Shown here: piece by piece, positions 27,901 through 40,953 of the stretch
How positions within the stretch are numbered: the first letter of the stretch is position 1
How the letters are laid out: the number at the start of each line of letters is the position of its first letter
Assembly (NCBI RefSeq): GCF_950023065.1
Contig: NC_088681.1
Span: 44,178,836 to 44,242,835, forward strand
Length of the DNA: 64,000 nucleotides
From: Planococcus citri
Taxonomy: Eukaryota > Arthropoda > Insecta > Hemiptera > Pseudococcidae
Direction of reading: 5' to 3'
Notes under the pieces: model-generated
Told to the model about the DNA's origin: nothing
Seen by the model: only the letters and a program-made list of their open reading frames with translations
Database searches by the model: none
Made by a program: the position numbers and the translations under genes

Positions 27901-30900
27901 TATCGCAAATTTCAAAAAATCGAGAAAAATATCCAAAAACTTGGCAAGTTTTTTCGGCTTTTTAAAATTGCTAATAATGACCAAAAAATTTGTACTACTT
28001 ACTGGATTCCAGAAAATTTCCTCAGTTACAGAAATGATATAGTTCCATGTTTTTACTCAATTAATAGGAAATATTTGAGAAGAAGAAATTTTAAAAACAC
28101 GAATTCATCCAAAAATGAGCAATTAGCAATCTTTTAACCGCTCAGCAGAATCCTAAAGTAGTCTGGGATTTTGATGGAAATGGTCTAGGTCGATGCAGAA
28201 TCTCAAAAACTATCTTTTAGGATGGGGACTTTTTTTCCAAAATATATTGGGTAGGGGCTAGAGCGAAAAACCCACGATTTTTTCGAAAATGCCCTCGTTG
28301 AGGCCCCGTATTCCCTTTCCCTGGACACCTTCAGAGCTAAAACACTTTTTGAGTGACTATCAACTCGAAAATTAAGGTCTCTACAAAATTTAATCAAAAT
28401 TCTCCCACTTTTTCTGCGACTCACCCTAATAATGAATGCTAATTAATTTTCGAACTCTCAAAATAGGTTGAAATTTGAATAAAAACCCAAACATCTTGAC
28501 GAAAATAATTTTCGAGCATTTTTGAAGAATTCTAAAGTTTAAAATATTCAGCCATATTTTTTTCTCGTGAAAGGGCCATTTTGAAAAACTTCAAAAATCA
28601 TGGCCCAATTTTCAAAAAAAGTTTTGAAGAAAATTTCAGATTTTTTCCGAAATTTTAACCTAATCTATCATATTTGAGATCTTCAAAAATTCACAAAAAA
28701 AATTTGTTTGTCAAAATATCTGAATAGTACCTTACGAAATCTCAACCTATTTGTTTTCAGAAAACTACAAGGAACGTACGAGTACATTGTGACAAAAAAA
28801 AATCGAATTTAGATGAATTAATCATTTGACATTTTCTTATTAAATTTCGAGCCGGGTTGGGGGGGGAGGGGAAGGGATCAGAAATAGACTTTAAAATCTG
28901 ATGGCGTCTGATGAAACGTAAAATTTTTTAATAAAATTGTGATCCCAAAAGAATTTTTTTTTGGCGATGATTCCAACTCTTATAGGTGGTAGAAGAAGCG
29001 AACGCGAAATACAATAATCTCGTGTTTTTCAGTTTTTTTTACCTTTTTCAAGCTAAATTTTAAAACTTTACACTACGAAAAGCACCAAAAGTCACGTATT
29101 TTGTTTCCCCTTTAGAAAGAAAGGAGCGGTGAAAATTTTGCACTTGCACTCCCTGGTCGTATCGATGTCGCACCGGAAACCTTGAAAACTCGCATCAAGT
29201 CGACTGGAGTTTCCAAGCTTTTTACACTAACCGCCCGTAAATTCAGAAAAAACTTCTAAGTTGGTCATTTGAATGAAATTACACGATATCGTCGTCGCAA
29301 CGAATAGCAAACACCGAGAGAAATATGAAGCTCGACATCCACCATGACAATAAAACACGAAAAACGAGTGCCTAATTTTTTCATAGAGACTTTTTCTTTC
29401 TTTCTTCTTCGGCCGCGTACCTATTCAAAACAAGGCAGCTGGGGTGGCAACCACTCGTTATATATGCATAATTATAGCTTAAATTTTCCAAGAGTCAGTC
29501 TACGAGTAGGTATTTTACTCCACGCGGGAAAAACTTGGCTCTTGTTAATTAAAAAGAAAAAAAAATTCGCGACTGGTCGAAAATAAACTCTTCGAGGTAT
29601 ACAACGACGACGTCAATACTACTTACGAGTACAAATCTACACACAATGTGTACTTATGTATACGCAGAAGGAAAGGGAGAAAAGTCCGTTATTAAAAAAG
29701 AGAGAAGGAAAAAAACGGATGTTTCGAATTGAAAAATTAATGGTTAAAGTTGTATTGAAATTCAACATGGGTAACTTCAGCCATCACATCGTTCGGTGCT
29801 GTTGGTCTTCGTATTAAATCTAGTCGTATACATATCTGGCAATCTTTACATTTTCGCATTCATCGATCACGTATCTTTTTGGCAACTTGTATTACGTAAT
29901 CAATATTCAAACTACATAATTGCCTTTTCTTGACACACCTACGTGGGTATCTTCTTATGTCGATATTTATATCAATAGGTATAGATTATGCGGGTATATA
30001 AGTCTTAGTTAGTAGCAGTTATATAGGCTGTACCAGAATTGACCAAACGATGCGTGATAGGCAAACACAAGATGAAAAAAAAATTGGGAAAAAATTATTC
30101 CAATTTTCCTACCTTACTTTCAAAAAAGTTTCAAAATTTCGACGCTGATAAATTCGAGTTTTAGTTATTTTGGATGTGAAGGAAGGGGGAGGGTCTTGGC
30201 TTGATGTTTTGGATTCTGAGGAATGAACAAGAGAGAGAGGGAGGGGGAAAAGGGATGGAGAGAAAGAGGATTTTGTCCTGCTCAAAATATCCGAAATTTG
30301 AATTTTCAGACAGACTACGTAAAAAACCGTTCTAAAACCAAATTTTTAAGAATCCTCTGCCCTCCAAAAAATGATTTTTCGAATTTTGAAAAAATTTTGA
30401 AAATTGAAAGTTTTTACAGGGGAATTAAACATATTATTTAAATTTTTGAAAATTCTCTAAAAAATGAAAACTCAGTTAAGGCAGCTAAACATAGTTTTGA
30501 GAAGATTTTCAAACGTTTTGATTAAAAGTTCAATTTTTGGGTATTTTGAAACCAAGATCTTTTCCCTCTGTCGATGTCGAATAAAATGAAAAAAATTGTA
30601 AAAATTGACAACCTACCGAAAATTAGAAATAATTACATACGAAATTGGAAACATTCATTTCGAGTCGAGTCGAGAAATCAACATTTGAAATTAGTCATTT
30701 TCAATTCAATTTTCTTCTAGGTCATTGAACAGGCATGTGTCAAATTTCATCCCAATCATTTTTTTTTCATGAAAGTGCACGAGTCGGTGCAGTTTTACTT
30801 CCACATTTTATCATTCGAGAAATCGTTCGACGCTTTTATAGCCACTTCGCTCTTCGAAACACATACCTACACCTCAAGTCGCATTATTGCATAACCATTC

Positions 30901-32392
30901 CAATCACACAGCTTCAGTTCAATATTCCATTTCTAACAACTTCTGTACCGATGACCAAGGACTCGGCATAATAAATTCGTAGGTATATGCACAATTGCAC
31001 AGACACAGGTGATGTATACCGCCGACGGGACGACTACCACCTCTCCTCTACGTCATAATATACGAGTATAATCTAATTCATTCATTTTTTGTTATTTTTT
31101 TTCCACCAATTTGCATCATTCATCACGAGAACGAGAACGGTGCTCTTGAGATAGTTGATAGTACAGTACACATATTTATACAATCCTAGTCCTTGACCAA
31201 GTTCCATTCGTTTACATATCCGCGCAGTATGCTCTGTATTTACGCTGGATCTCGATCCCAATTCTACACAGGTTTAGGTGTACTTTCTCATTCATAAGTA
31301 CATAGATACATGAATATGTAAAACTGATCTATCGATGATCGATTGATCGGGAGAAGGGAAAGGGGAGGGGGAGGGGATTCAACGAAACATTCAAGATTCG
31401 CATTTCAGCAACACTAATACAAACAGCTACCAATTAAAACATCTACGACTTTTTTTCTCTGCCTCGAGCAATGAGATATACCAAGGTACTCATCAGTCAG
31501 TCCTCGTCTCTCTTTCTGGCTCGTTTTAATATATATTACGAAACTGTCTTCTTCTTCTTCTTCTTCTTCTTCTTCTTCTTCTTCTTCTTCATCATCATCA
31601 TTTGGCGTAAAATTCATCGTATCGAGCATTCGCCTTCGTTTCATCTCGACGACAACGCATCTGAAGAAGAGAAGAGACGACGACGACGACGACGACGACG
31701 CATAATTTACCAACGAATCTGTTTTCAATTGCAAATGACAAGACAAACACGCCGCTGCAACTATAAAATTAAACCTATATACGTACATAATGCGAATAAT
31801 TTCGCCTACTACGAGTATAAACGTATGTACGTTATTTCATCTGCATACGTAATTTAGCAAGCTCTCGCGTTGAAAAATCGTTAAATTCTTCCATCTTAAA
31901 ACAAACATATTTCGCTCACAAAAGCGTAGATACGTAGGTGTGAGGGAAACTCTACTAGCTCGAAAAATTAAAGAAATTATTTCCAGAAAGCTTACCTGAT
32001 TCGATAATTCTGTTAAATCATCCAAGCTGATATTATACAACACGTTTCTGAAAACACAAAGTAAAAAATAATGTATTATTAATAATTATAATCGATCAAA
32101 CTAGGTATACGCATACGTATAACAAATAGGCCAATTTTTTACGTAGGACCCGAAAAAAAAGGTATTACTTTTATCGCGAGCAGCACTTACGATAGAATTA
32201 CGTGTTCCTTTGTTAAAAAGCGAAATACGACGATCCTGAAACTCACGCGATTCCCCTGCCTATACCTCTTCCCCTTCACTTCTCATTCCATCTCAGCCTA
32301 AACTATATGATGTCCTCAACCCAAAACATGTTTTTGAGTTAAAGGCCTGGCGAGTGGAAAAAATTAAAATACGAAAAACCACTCGTACACAG

Positions 32393-32447
<55 letters not shown>

Positions 32448-35400
32448 TGCAAACACAAAACAAAACAACGCAACAAAAAATAGGTACTAGTTACTCGTTA
32501 CAGTATTACGCAGCCAAATTACTCGTAACACGCGTTTCGCCCATCAATGTTACGACGCTAGCCACTATTTCCATTTATACTATATTGCTCGAATACGCAC
32601 AGGTAGCAGGCACGGGTACCTTTAACTTATGTACGTTGTGTACTAGACACTAATTAATTTGAATTTTCGTCGTCAAAAGCTCAAAGGAAAGCTTATCGTG
32701 TACCGGTCAGTTATCACGAAGGGTTTGCCTTCGCCTCTTTCCTCTTCCTTTGGGTATTACCACCTGCTCGCATTTTGCATTCGTGTTGACGTATTATTTA
32801 CAGCAGTAGATAGTCAGTCGGTCAACCAACTCAGTCCCGTATTCGGCAACTGTCCTCTCAGGTAGGTAAGGTCATATAGTAGAAGTTCAATGATTGAATG
32901 CAGGTACGTAATTTTTTAGCCGAATTTTACAAAGGTTAGAATGCAAAAATTATTTGGGAAGAAAATACAGCAGAAAAGGACTGCTGCAATTCTCGATTCT
33001 TCATCAGAACCGATTCATTCTCAATTTTTGGTCGAGTTTGATTAATTCAGAGAGGAAGGGGAGGAGGGCACGATGTGCTCTAGGGTCTAGTTTTCTAGCA
33101 TAGAGAGCCTGAGATGAATAACGAATCATAAATTGCACAAAATTTTATTCTAAGATAAGTAACCGATCAAAAAATTTACTCAATTTTTCAAAAAGTCAAT
33201 CTGAAATGTGAGGGGATGCGGGAAGGGACGGGGAGGGAGGGGGAAACGACATAAGCTCTGGCTACAATTTGGCTCTCAATAGCTCGAAGTCCAAGAACAA
33301 AATTGTTACAGAACGACCTCAAAAGGACGTAGTAAAAATCTGAAATTTTGTCATCGGCCTTCTCTCCCCTCTCCTCCCCTCCTAACCCTTCAAAATTTTA
33401 AAATCTCAAATTTTCAAAATTTCGAATTTTTATTTTGGTTTATTATTTTTTTTTTTTTTTGTTAAGAAGAAAAATCATCAAAGTTTAGATCGAGGTAAAA
33501 ATACGAGTAATTTTGCTCAAATAATCAATTTTGATTTGTACATTTACTTTTTCACTCAATTAGTCAATTTACAGCGAATGAAAGGGTAGAGAGGAACAAG
33601 AGCATGAAAAGTGGGATTTTCAATCATTTTTTTCAAATTCTAGCAAACAAACCAAAATGATTTTAGAAAAAATTGAACAACAAGGATCATAATATTCGCA
33701 CTAAATTCATTATTCATCATTTTCGTTGAAATCGTGATTTTGGCGTTTTTTTACAGAGTAAAATTTCAGAATTTGGCCCAAAAAAGCTCAATTTTGAAAG
33801 TTACAGGAAAAATCAAATGAAAAATTATCGAGTACTTGCCAGTGTGGTTCAAATGTAAATTCTTCAATTCATTTGAAAAAATTTGCTTTTACACCTATCT
33901 TAGGGATGCCTAAAGTGGAGGCTCTAAAAAAAGGGTTCAAAATTACGAATATACATGGAGCTTAATTAAACTTTTTCATCAAGATAATTGAATATATACT
34001 TCAAAACGTTACGTTTGGCGCAAATCGCAGGTTTCTAGTTTTCCAGGGCTTCCCAAAATTTCGAAATTGCGAAAAAATGGAAAACTGGATTTTTAAGTAC
34101 CAGCGAAAAATTTTATTGAGCACAAAATTTGGTAGGATGAAGGTCTTTCAGATACTAATAAACTGTAAACAGCTTTTTAGGGGGGCTCAAAGGGGTAGGT
34201 TCAAAATGGTGGTTCCAAAATTTTCCAAAAATCGAAAACTCCCCTATTTCGGCACACGAGGATCGAAAATAGGAAAATCACCCCGCATAACGTTCATCAA
34301 GTTCAAACAGATATTTTACGTTAAAAAAGTTTTTGAAAATAATACTCATTGTCAGTGGTTCCTAAAGTTCTTTTTGTAATCACAACTTTGGGAACCCCTG
34401 GAGCCCAAAAAATGGTCATTTTGAGTTAACCAACCACCCATTCGTATTTTGGATATTTATTACAATATTTCAAGAGTGGTCCAGTCGATAACTGTCGTGG
34501 GGCCAAAAAATGGTCTTATCGGGACTCGTCCTTTTAATAATTTTCAGCAGGAAAAAGAAAACAAATGATTTCTCATATTCGTCCAGTTCCATCAAATGAG
34601 CATTTGAAATGAAAAATTTTGAAAAAATTCAGGTTCACTATTAATTGCTTTTAAAAAGTGAAAGAAAAAAATAATAGAAAAAAATTATTCAATCACCCTC
34701 CACCCCTTCCATGTACTTTCTTTCTAGTCCAAGACAAAGAAAAAGGTATATTATAGAATTTAGTCGGGTTAATTCCACCCCCCCCCCCCAATAAAAATAC
34801 AATTTTCCCATTTTTCGAAGGATTGTTTGACAAGGTCGAGTTATTACGAACGAATTTTAGAAAAAACTATTCTCTAAAATCAGAGAAAAAATGAACAGCC
34901 GTTCTGCATCCCCAGAGATACATACAAACACATTAATTTTTTTATTTTGCTGTATTTTCAGAAATCCAATTACCAATGAAAAATAAACTTCTACGATCTG
35001 AAACAGCAATACGTAGGTATATATCTTTTTTTAAAAAATTAAAATTAGCTTAAAAACAGGTCATGGTCATTTTATTTTTTCATTTGAAAAAGCATTTGAA
35101 GTACCTACCTACCTACACAAAAATGGTATAAGTCATTTTTTATTAATTTTTTTTTTTGAATTTTCAAAAAATAACTCATCTTTATCCCCTCCCCTCCCCT
35201 CTCTTCTCTTCTTTTCCTAAAATTTAATCAAATAACTCGCGAAGGTAATGAAAATAAGTCCAAAAAGGAGCAGAACTAACTGTAATTTTGAATGTGGATG
35301 AAGAAATGTACCTACTACCTACCTACATATTCGAACCGGTCAAGTTGATTTGGTCACCATTCAGTCGGAAAGTTTGCTCCCCTTCCCACACCCCTCTCCT

Positions 35401-38400
35401 CAAAAAATGCAATACAATATCAGAAAAATGTACCGGGGGGGGGGGGTGGGTGGTGGATTAAGTCAGAACTGAGTAAGAAATGTCTCATTCAAAAGTATGA
35501 GTTTTGGTAGTTTTAGATTTCAATAAATTTTAAAAAATTTGGCAAAAATCGGAAAATCAACTTCAACAGCTGAAAGGCTTTGAGGATTCTTCAATAATAC
35601 ATTTATGCTCTTTTCATTTAAAGTTTACTCAGTTCGAATGAAAAATAACGAACTCAAAAGATTCGTGTCCTGAAAGAAATTTTACACTGGTTTTTTCTAG
35701 CATCAAAAATACGAACTCGTTTTTGGTACTTCTACCTACCTACCTAATCGATTAGAAAGAACGAATAAAATAGAGTAATTTCAACCCCTCGTCATCCCAA
35801 ACTTCCTCAAGAGTAAAGTAATATATATTTTCGTACATTTTAAGAAACATTATTTATTATTGTCATTTCGAGCAATTGGAAATAAAACATTACACCATTC
35901 CGAGGAAATGGCGAGTGGACACACGAGAGGAAGACGTTACCTTAGCATTACATAAGTCTCAGTACACTTTCTCTTTACGACCATCGTATCGTCATTACGG
36001 GCACGTTATGGTATATTTGCCGATCCAATATACTCGTATAAAAATAATCCCCAAGACTGTAATTGCCTGTCACGATTATGTCACCTTTTGACGCGCGGTT
36101 AATGTTTATCTATCTTTTATTCGGTCGTGAAAATCGATTAACACTGGCGAGATATCTTTCGCCAAGCCGCGAACTAACAACTGCCCGCAGGAGACAGGAG
36201 GAGGTTTGGGGTATATCTCCGTAGGTACTATATAGCAAAACAGTAATCATCTTTGTGCATTACGTGGACATGGACACCAGACCAGAAGCCGGACACTTTA
36301 GCGTAATACTCTATTAACCGTTACCATTTCCTGTCCTCTAACGTGTCTTATAGTACATTTATTCTGTCGATGCACCTGACAGGTATCCTATAGACGTATA
36401 TATGTGCTAGTCCATAACCAACCATACACCGAGACTAATTTAAACCCGGACCTCGAACTTGGAAGTACATGAGTAAAGAAATCTAACATGTCATACGTTT
36501 AGCTATAGGTACCCAAGTAATCCACCATCGTACATAGAAGAGATAACAATTCGACGAGTTGGTGAAGCAGTAACCTAGCTGTCCTGTGTACAAGTCAGTA
36601 CAGTTCAGAATAAGTGCACGGACATGTACAACAAATCATGGGATCCTTTTGTGTCCATCACCATCATTGACAGATATTTTATAAGATAATTCTCTCATGG
36701 TAGACAACAGCTTGGAAAAAATAGGGAAAATCTCTCTATTTGATTCGGTATCATCTTAATACTGTTCTTCACTCTTTCCCGTCGTGTCTGTGTCTTCATT
36801 TCACTAAATCGTGATAATTCACCAGCGTTTAATCAATTAAATCGTGGTTACTTTCTTGGCAATCAGAGTCACTTTCAGAGACTTCTCACCTCAAAAGTCA
36901 CTGAATGTTATTTTTTGCATGAAAAAAATCACTCGATTATAAAAAATTGAATTTCACACCTGCAATGAAAGTTTTCCAAAAGTCAATTCAACAAATCAAA
37001 AATCTCGCATCCACTTACTTTGTGAAAAACAAGAATCTTCTAGAGTGATCTCAGAAACCCTCCTCCATCCATCGAATACGAACGATACCGAGCCTATTTT
37101 CCGCTAAAATCCTCTCCCCCTCGCTTACACATTGGGGTAGACATACCCTAAATTATTTTCAATTTAAAAACCAGAAGCATAAAGTGGAACGGAGATTTTA
37201 CGCCAATATAATACACGCAGCCGTACCGCTCCTTTTCGGCTGCTGCTTTCTTATCAGAAACATTCGACGTTAAACTTTTGTCAAAAGGTTTGCTGACAGG
37301 AATATTAACTCGCAAATTATCATACACATCCGCCTAATGAATTTTAAACCGAAATACCGCGCCTCGATTCCCCTCTAAATATATATTTATGTACTTTCTG
37401 CCGAGATGTAAATCTGTAGTACGAGTATATGTCTGATAAATGGGCAAAATAAAACCAAGTTGTGTAAAGTACTGCTCACTCACGACGACGTTATATGTAT
37501 AGGCTACGTGTCTCCCAAAACTTTCAACTTTTCCTTTTCACGCGCCAAACTTGAAATCGAATATGTCTGTTCGACGAGGCTCCATTTAGCCAGAATTTAA
37601 CTAAAATCGCACGAATTATATCGATAGGCTTACGTGTTAGAATTTTAGAAATTGCGAAAATGAATTGAGAAGAGGGAGAGGAAACAAAGAGAGGGAAAAT
37701 CAAACGACGTTGGGTCTTTTCTCCTCTTCGTGAAGTTCTTTGAAATGATTTGTAGTTGGCTGGAAAAATCGGACGTGTTTTAGTCAATTTTGTATTATTG
37801 CCACGTTTTGCCGAAAAGGAGGGGTAGGGAGAAAAGCAGCGTTGTTGGTCGAATTTTGAAAATCACTTTAGGCTTTCTTTTCATTAAAATGACGTGACAG
37901 CGCGTTGGATTTCATAATAAAGCGATAGAAACGAGAGAGAAAAATGAAATAAAGCTCTGAAAAAGTAGTCATTTGTAGCCTTAATTTTAAAAGGTCGAAA
38001 CCCCTTATAATCGAACTCATTTAGCAAGTGCCCCACGAGTAAAAGTCCACCTACAAGTTAGCAAGTCGAAAGTGCAGATTTTATAATTCATTTTTCAAGA
38101 ACAAAATGCAAAAAATCAACAAAAATGCTGAAAAGGAGCAATATTGAGATGATAATGAGGCATTTTTTTAGTAAAACAACTTTCACTTCTTTGAAGCTTC
38201 AAAATTAAACTTTTTTGCAAAATCAAAAGTTGGAACTTTTTAAAGTTAGGTAAGTTGAACCTTTTTAAAAAAATCGAAGTTGAATTTTTTCAGAGTTTTC
38301 AAGTGAACTTTTTGCAATGTTCAAAATTTGAACTCGTACCCAGTCAAACTCTTTTTTCTGAAAGTTTACAGATGAACTTCAAAGAAAGTTCAAAGCTGTA

Positions 38401-40922
38401 GTTCTCCAAGTAAAACTTCTTTGAAAGTTTGAAGTGAACTTGGAAGAAAGTTCAAAGTTGAACATTTTCAAAATTTCTTCGAAAATACACATTTTATAAA
38501 ATTCAAAGTTGAACTAGTCCGAAGGAAAACTTTTTTGAAAATTTAAAGTTCAACTTCTTGGAAAGCTCAAAGTTAAACTTGCTTGAAATATTCTGGTCAA
38601 CATTTTTTGAAATTTCAAAGAAATTTTTTTGAAAATCCAAAATTTAACTACATACTTGGAAAGCTCAAAGTTAAACTTGCTTGAAATATTCAGGTCAAAA
38701 TTTTTTGAAATTTCAAAGAATTTTTTTTGAAAATCCATAGTCTAACTTTTCGGAAAGCTCAAAGTTGAACTTGCGTGAATTTCCATGTCAAAAATTTTTG
38801 AAAGTTCAAAGAAAACTTTTTTGAAAATCTAAAGTTCAACTTCTCGGAAAGCTCGAAGTTGAACTTGCATGAATTTCCATGCCAACATTTTTTGAAAGTT
38901 CAAAGTTGAATTCGTTCAAAGTCAAAGTTGAACTTGTTTGAAGTCAATTTTTTTCAAGTTCAAAGTGTCCAACTTTTTTTGAATGTTGAAAGCTGATTTT
39001 CTTTTAATGTACATACATAGTAAACTTGACTAATAATTTCGGTCAGGCTTTCTTTGGAAAATTCAAAATTGCACTTTTTTGAGGTCACACCTCTTCTAAA
39101 GTTGGAAATGCCCAACTTTTTCTGAAAGTTGAATGCTAATTTTCTTCAACAGTACGATATCAAAGTTTTCGAAATTACTTGAATATTCACAGTTGAACTT
39201 GTTCAAAGTGAAAAATTTCAACTTGAACTTGTTCAAAGCCAAACTTTTTTACAAAGTTCGAAGCTTATAAACTTTATACTTTTCAGCAAGTTAGAAGCTG
39301 CATTTCTTCGAAAATTCGAAGTGAATTGAACTGAAAACTTGAAGACAAACCCTTTTTGGATGAACTTTATCGAAAGTTTGAAGTCAAACTTATCAATGTT
39401 CAAAGTTTTCAAGTTTTTTTCAATTTGAGCTTCTTCAAAAGTTTAAAATGAACTCAAGTTCGAAGTTGAATTTTTAAAGTGGTCTGAATTGAACCTGTTC
39501 AGAATCAAATTTTTTCGAAAGCTCAAAGCTAAGTTTCCTTGAGAGTATGAATTCAAAATTTTAGAATTTTCTCGATTGAACTTGTTGAAAGTCAAATTGT
39601 TTTTAAAATCTAAAGTTGCTGCATATTCGTGAAAGTTTCAAGTTGAACTTGATTCAAACTTCAAAGTGGAACCTAATACGAGATTCTACGTTAACTTTTT
39701 TGAAAACTAACTTTACCAGGTCTGGGGGCTAATATCTATCAAATCAAAAGTTTGGAAAATATGTTCAATACGCTCATCTTTTCTCAATGAAGAGACCTGA
39801 ACTTGCGTTGTTTCGGGGTTTCGATACCACGCTGAAGGCTGAAAGGGCACAAGGCACGCCCCTCTCCCTCTATTTTGGTAAAATTTTGAAAAAAAAATTT
39901 TAAAATCATGTGACATATCGTTTGCTTTGCTTTTAATAGTGCTGATTTCGAATTTCAGCTCACTTTTTTGGTAAGTGACCCTCGTGCCTGGCAATAAGCC
40001 AAAAAAATTAAAAAATTTGTGTGACCCTCTTTCTTCGTTGATGATCCAGAACGAATACATATCTACTATATTTTCGAGTATGCTTCTTCAACTAAACCAC
40101 TTTCCAACCCTCCCACCCCCTCTTTTCCATACCAATCAGTAATCATTCTCTTATCACTTCCCAGCCAAGCGATGTTTTTCCTCATCTACCATCTTGAAAC
40201 ATATCCACAGTTCCACACAGCCTATCCAAGTACATGGAACGATGTACTATACCACGTAGCTAATCTACTCGAGTCATTTTTAATCGCTCGTTGTAATATT
40301 CTAAGGTGTGTAATGCGGAAACGAATACATAAATGACATACATATTTATCAAGCTTAAGACATGTTTGTATATGCAAGTGTTAACGCACGTGCAAATAAA
40401 CAACACAACCGGCTAAGGAAGCGGGGAGAGAATAAGGCAGCAGAAGACGAGTACGGTACTTCTTTACCTTGGTTCACTCCTTACCTATCCGAGAAGTTCA
40501 CGTTCGTATAGGGAGTGTTCTCACTTAATTTCTTTGCAAAAACGCACACTAACGTACACGATACCTACCTCCACTCTGGCATTTCTTTACATATACTTAA
40601 AAAAACTTGCTTTTAAAATACATAAAGCTGATCTTGAGCGTATTTTTAATATCAATTTAATGCATAAATACAGGTAGGTAGAGGTACAAAACGACTTGGC
40701 ACTCGAAATACGTTATTTTCTTTCTCGATGCTCTCATTTTCTCTCCATATTTTGTTATTTTCTTCTACCATTACAAGGAAAAAAAACAGGCTTTGAGTTT
40801 CGCTGCAATAAATGCACTCGACGAATAACGAATCTGCTGGCCGAGTCTACGACTATAATTACATAGCGTGCGGTCTTTCGCAGGTACATATACAACGATA
40901 GGTACTCGAAACTCGTACACAG

Positions 40923-40953
<31 letters not shown>

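Larger units (their letters stand above)
25536..31995 (-). other. semaphorin intron, 6.5 kb
   Basis: Lies between exons 2 and 3. Holds a diverged foldback (about 27465-28430) and a pair of trinucleotide arrays near 31547-31700. No internal gene was recognised. Confidence 0.75.

Noticed and set aside
31414..31857. Open frames of 124 and 128 codons with acidic and phenylalanine/arginine runs
   Set aside because: Produced by TTC and ACG trinucleotide arrays on both strands within a semaphorin intron.
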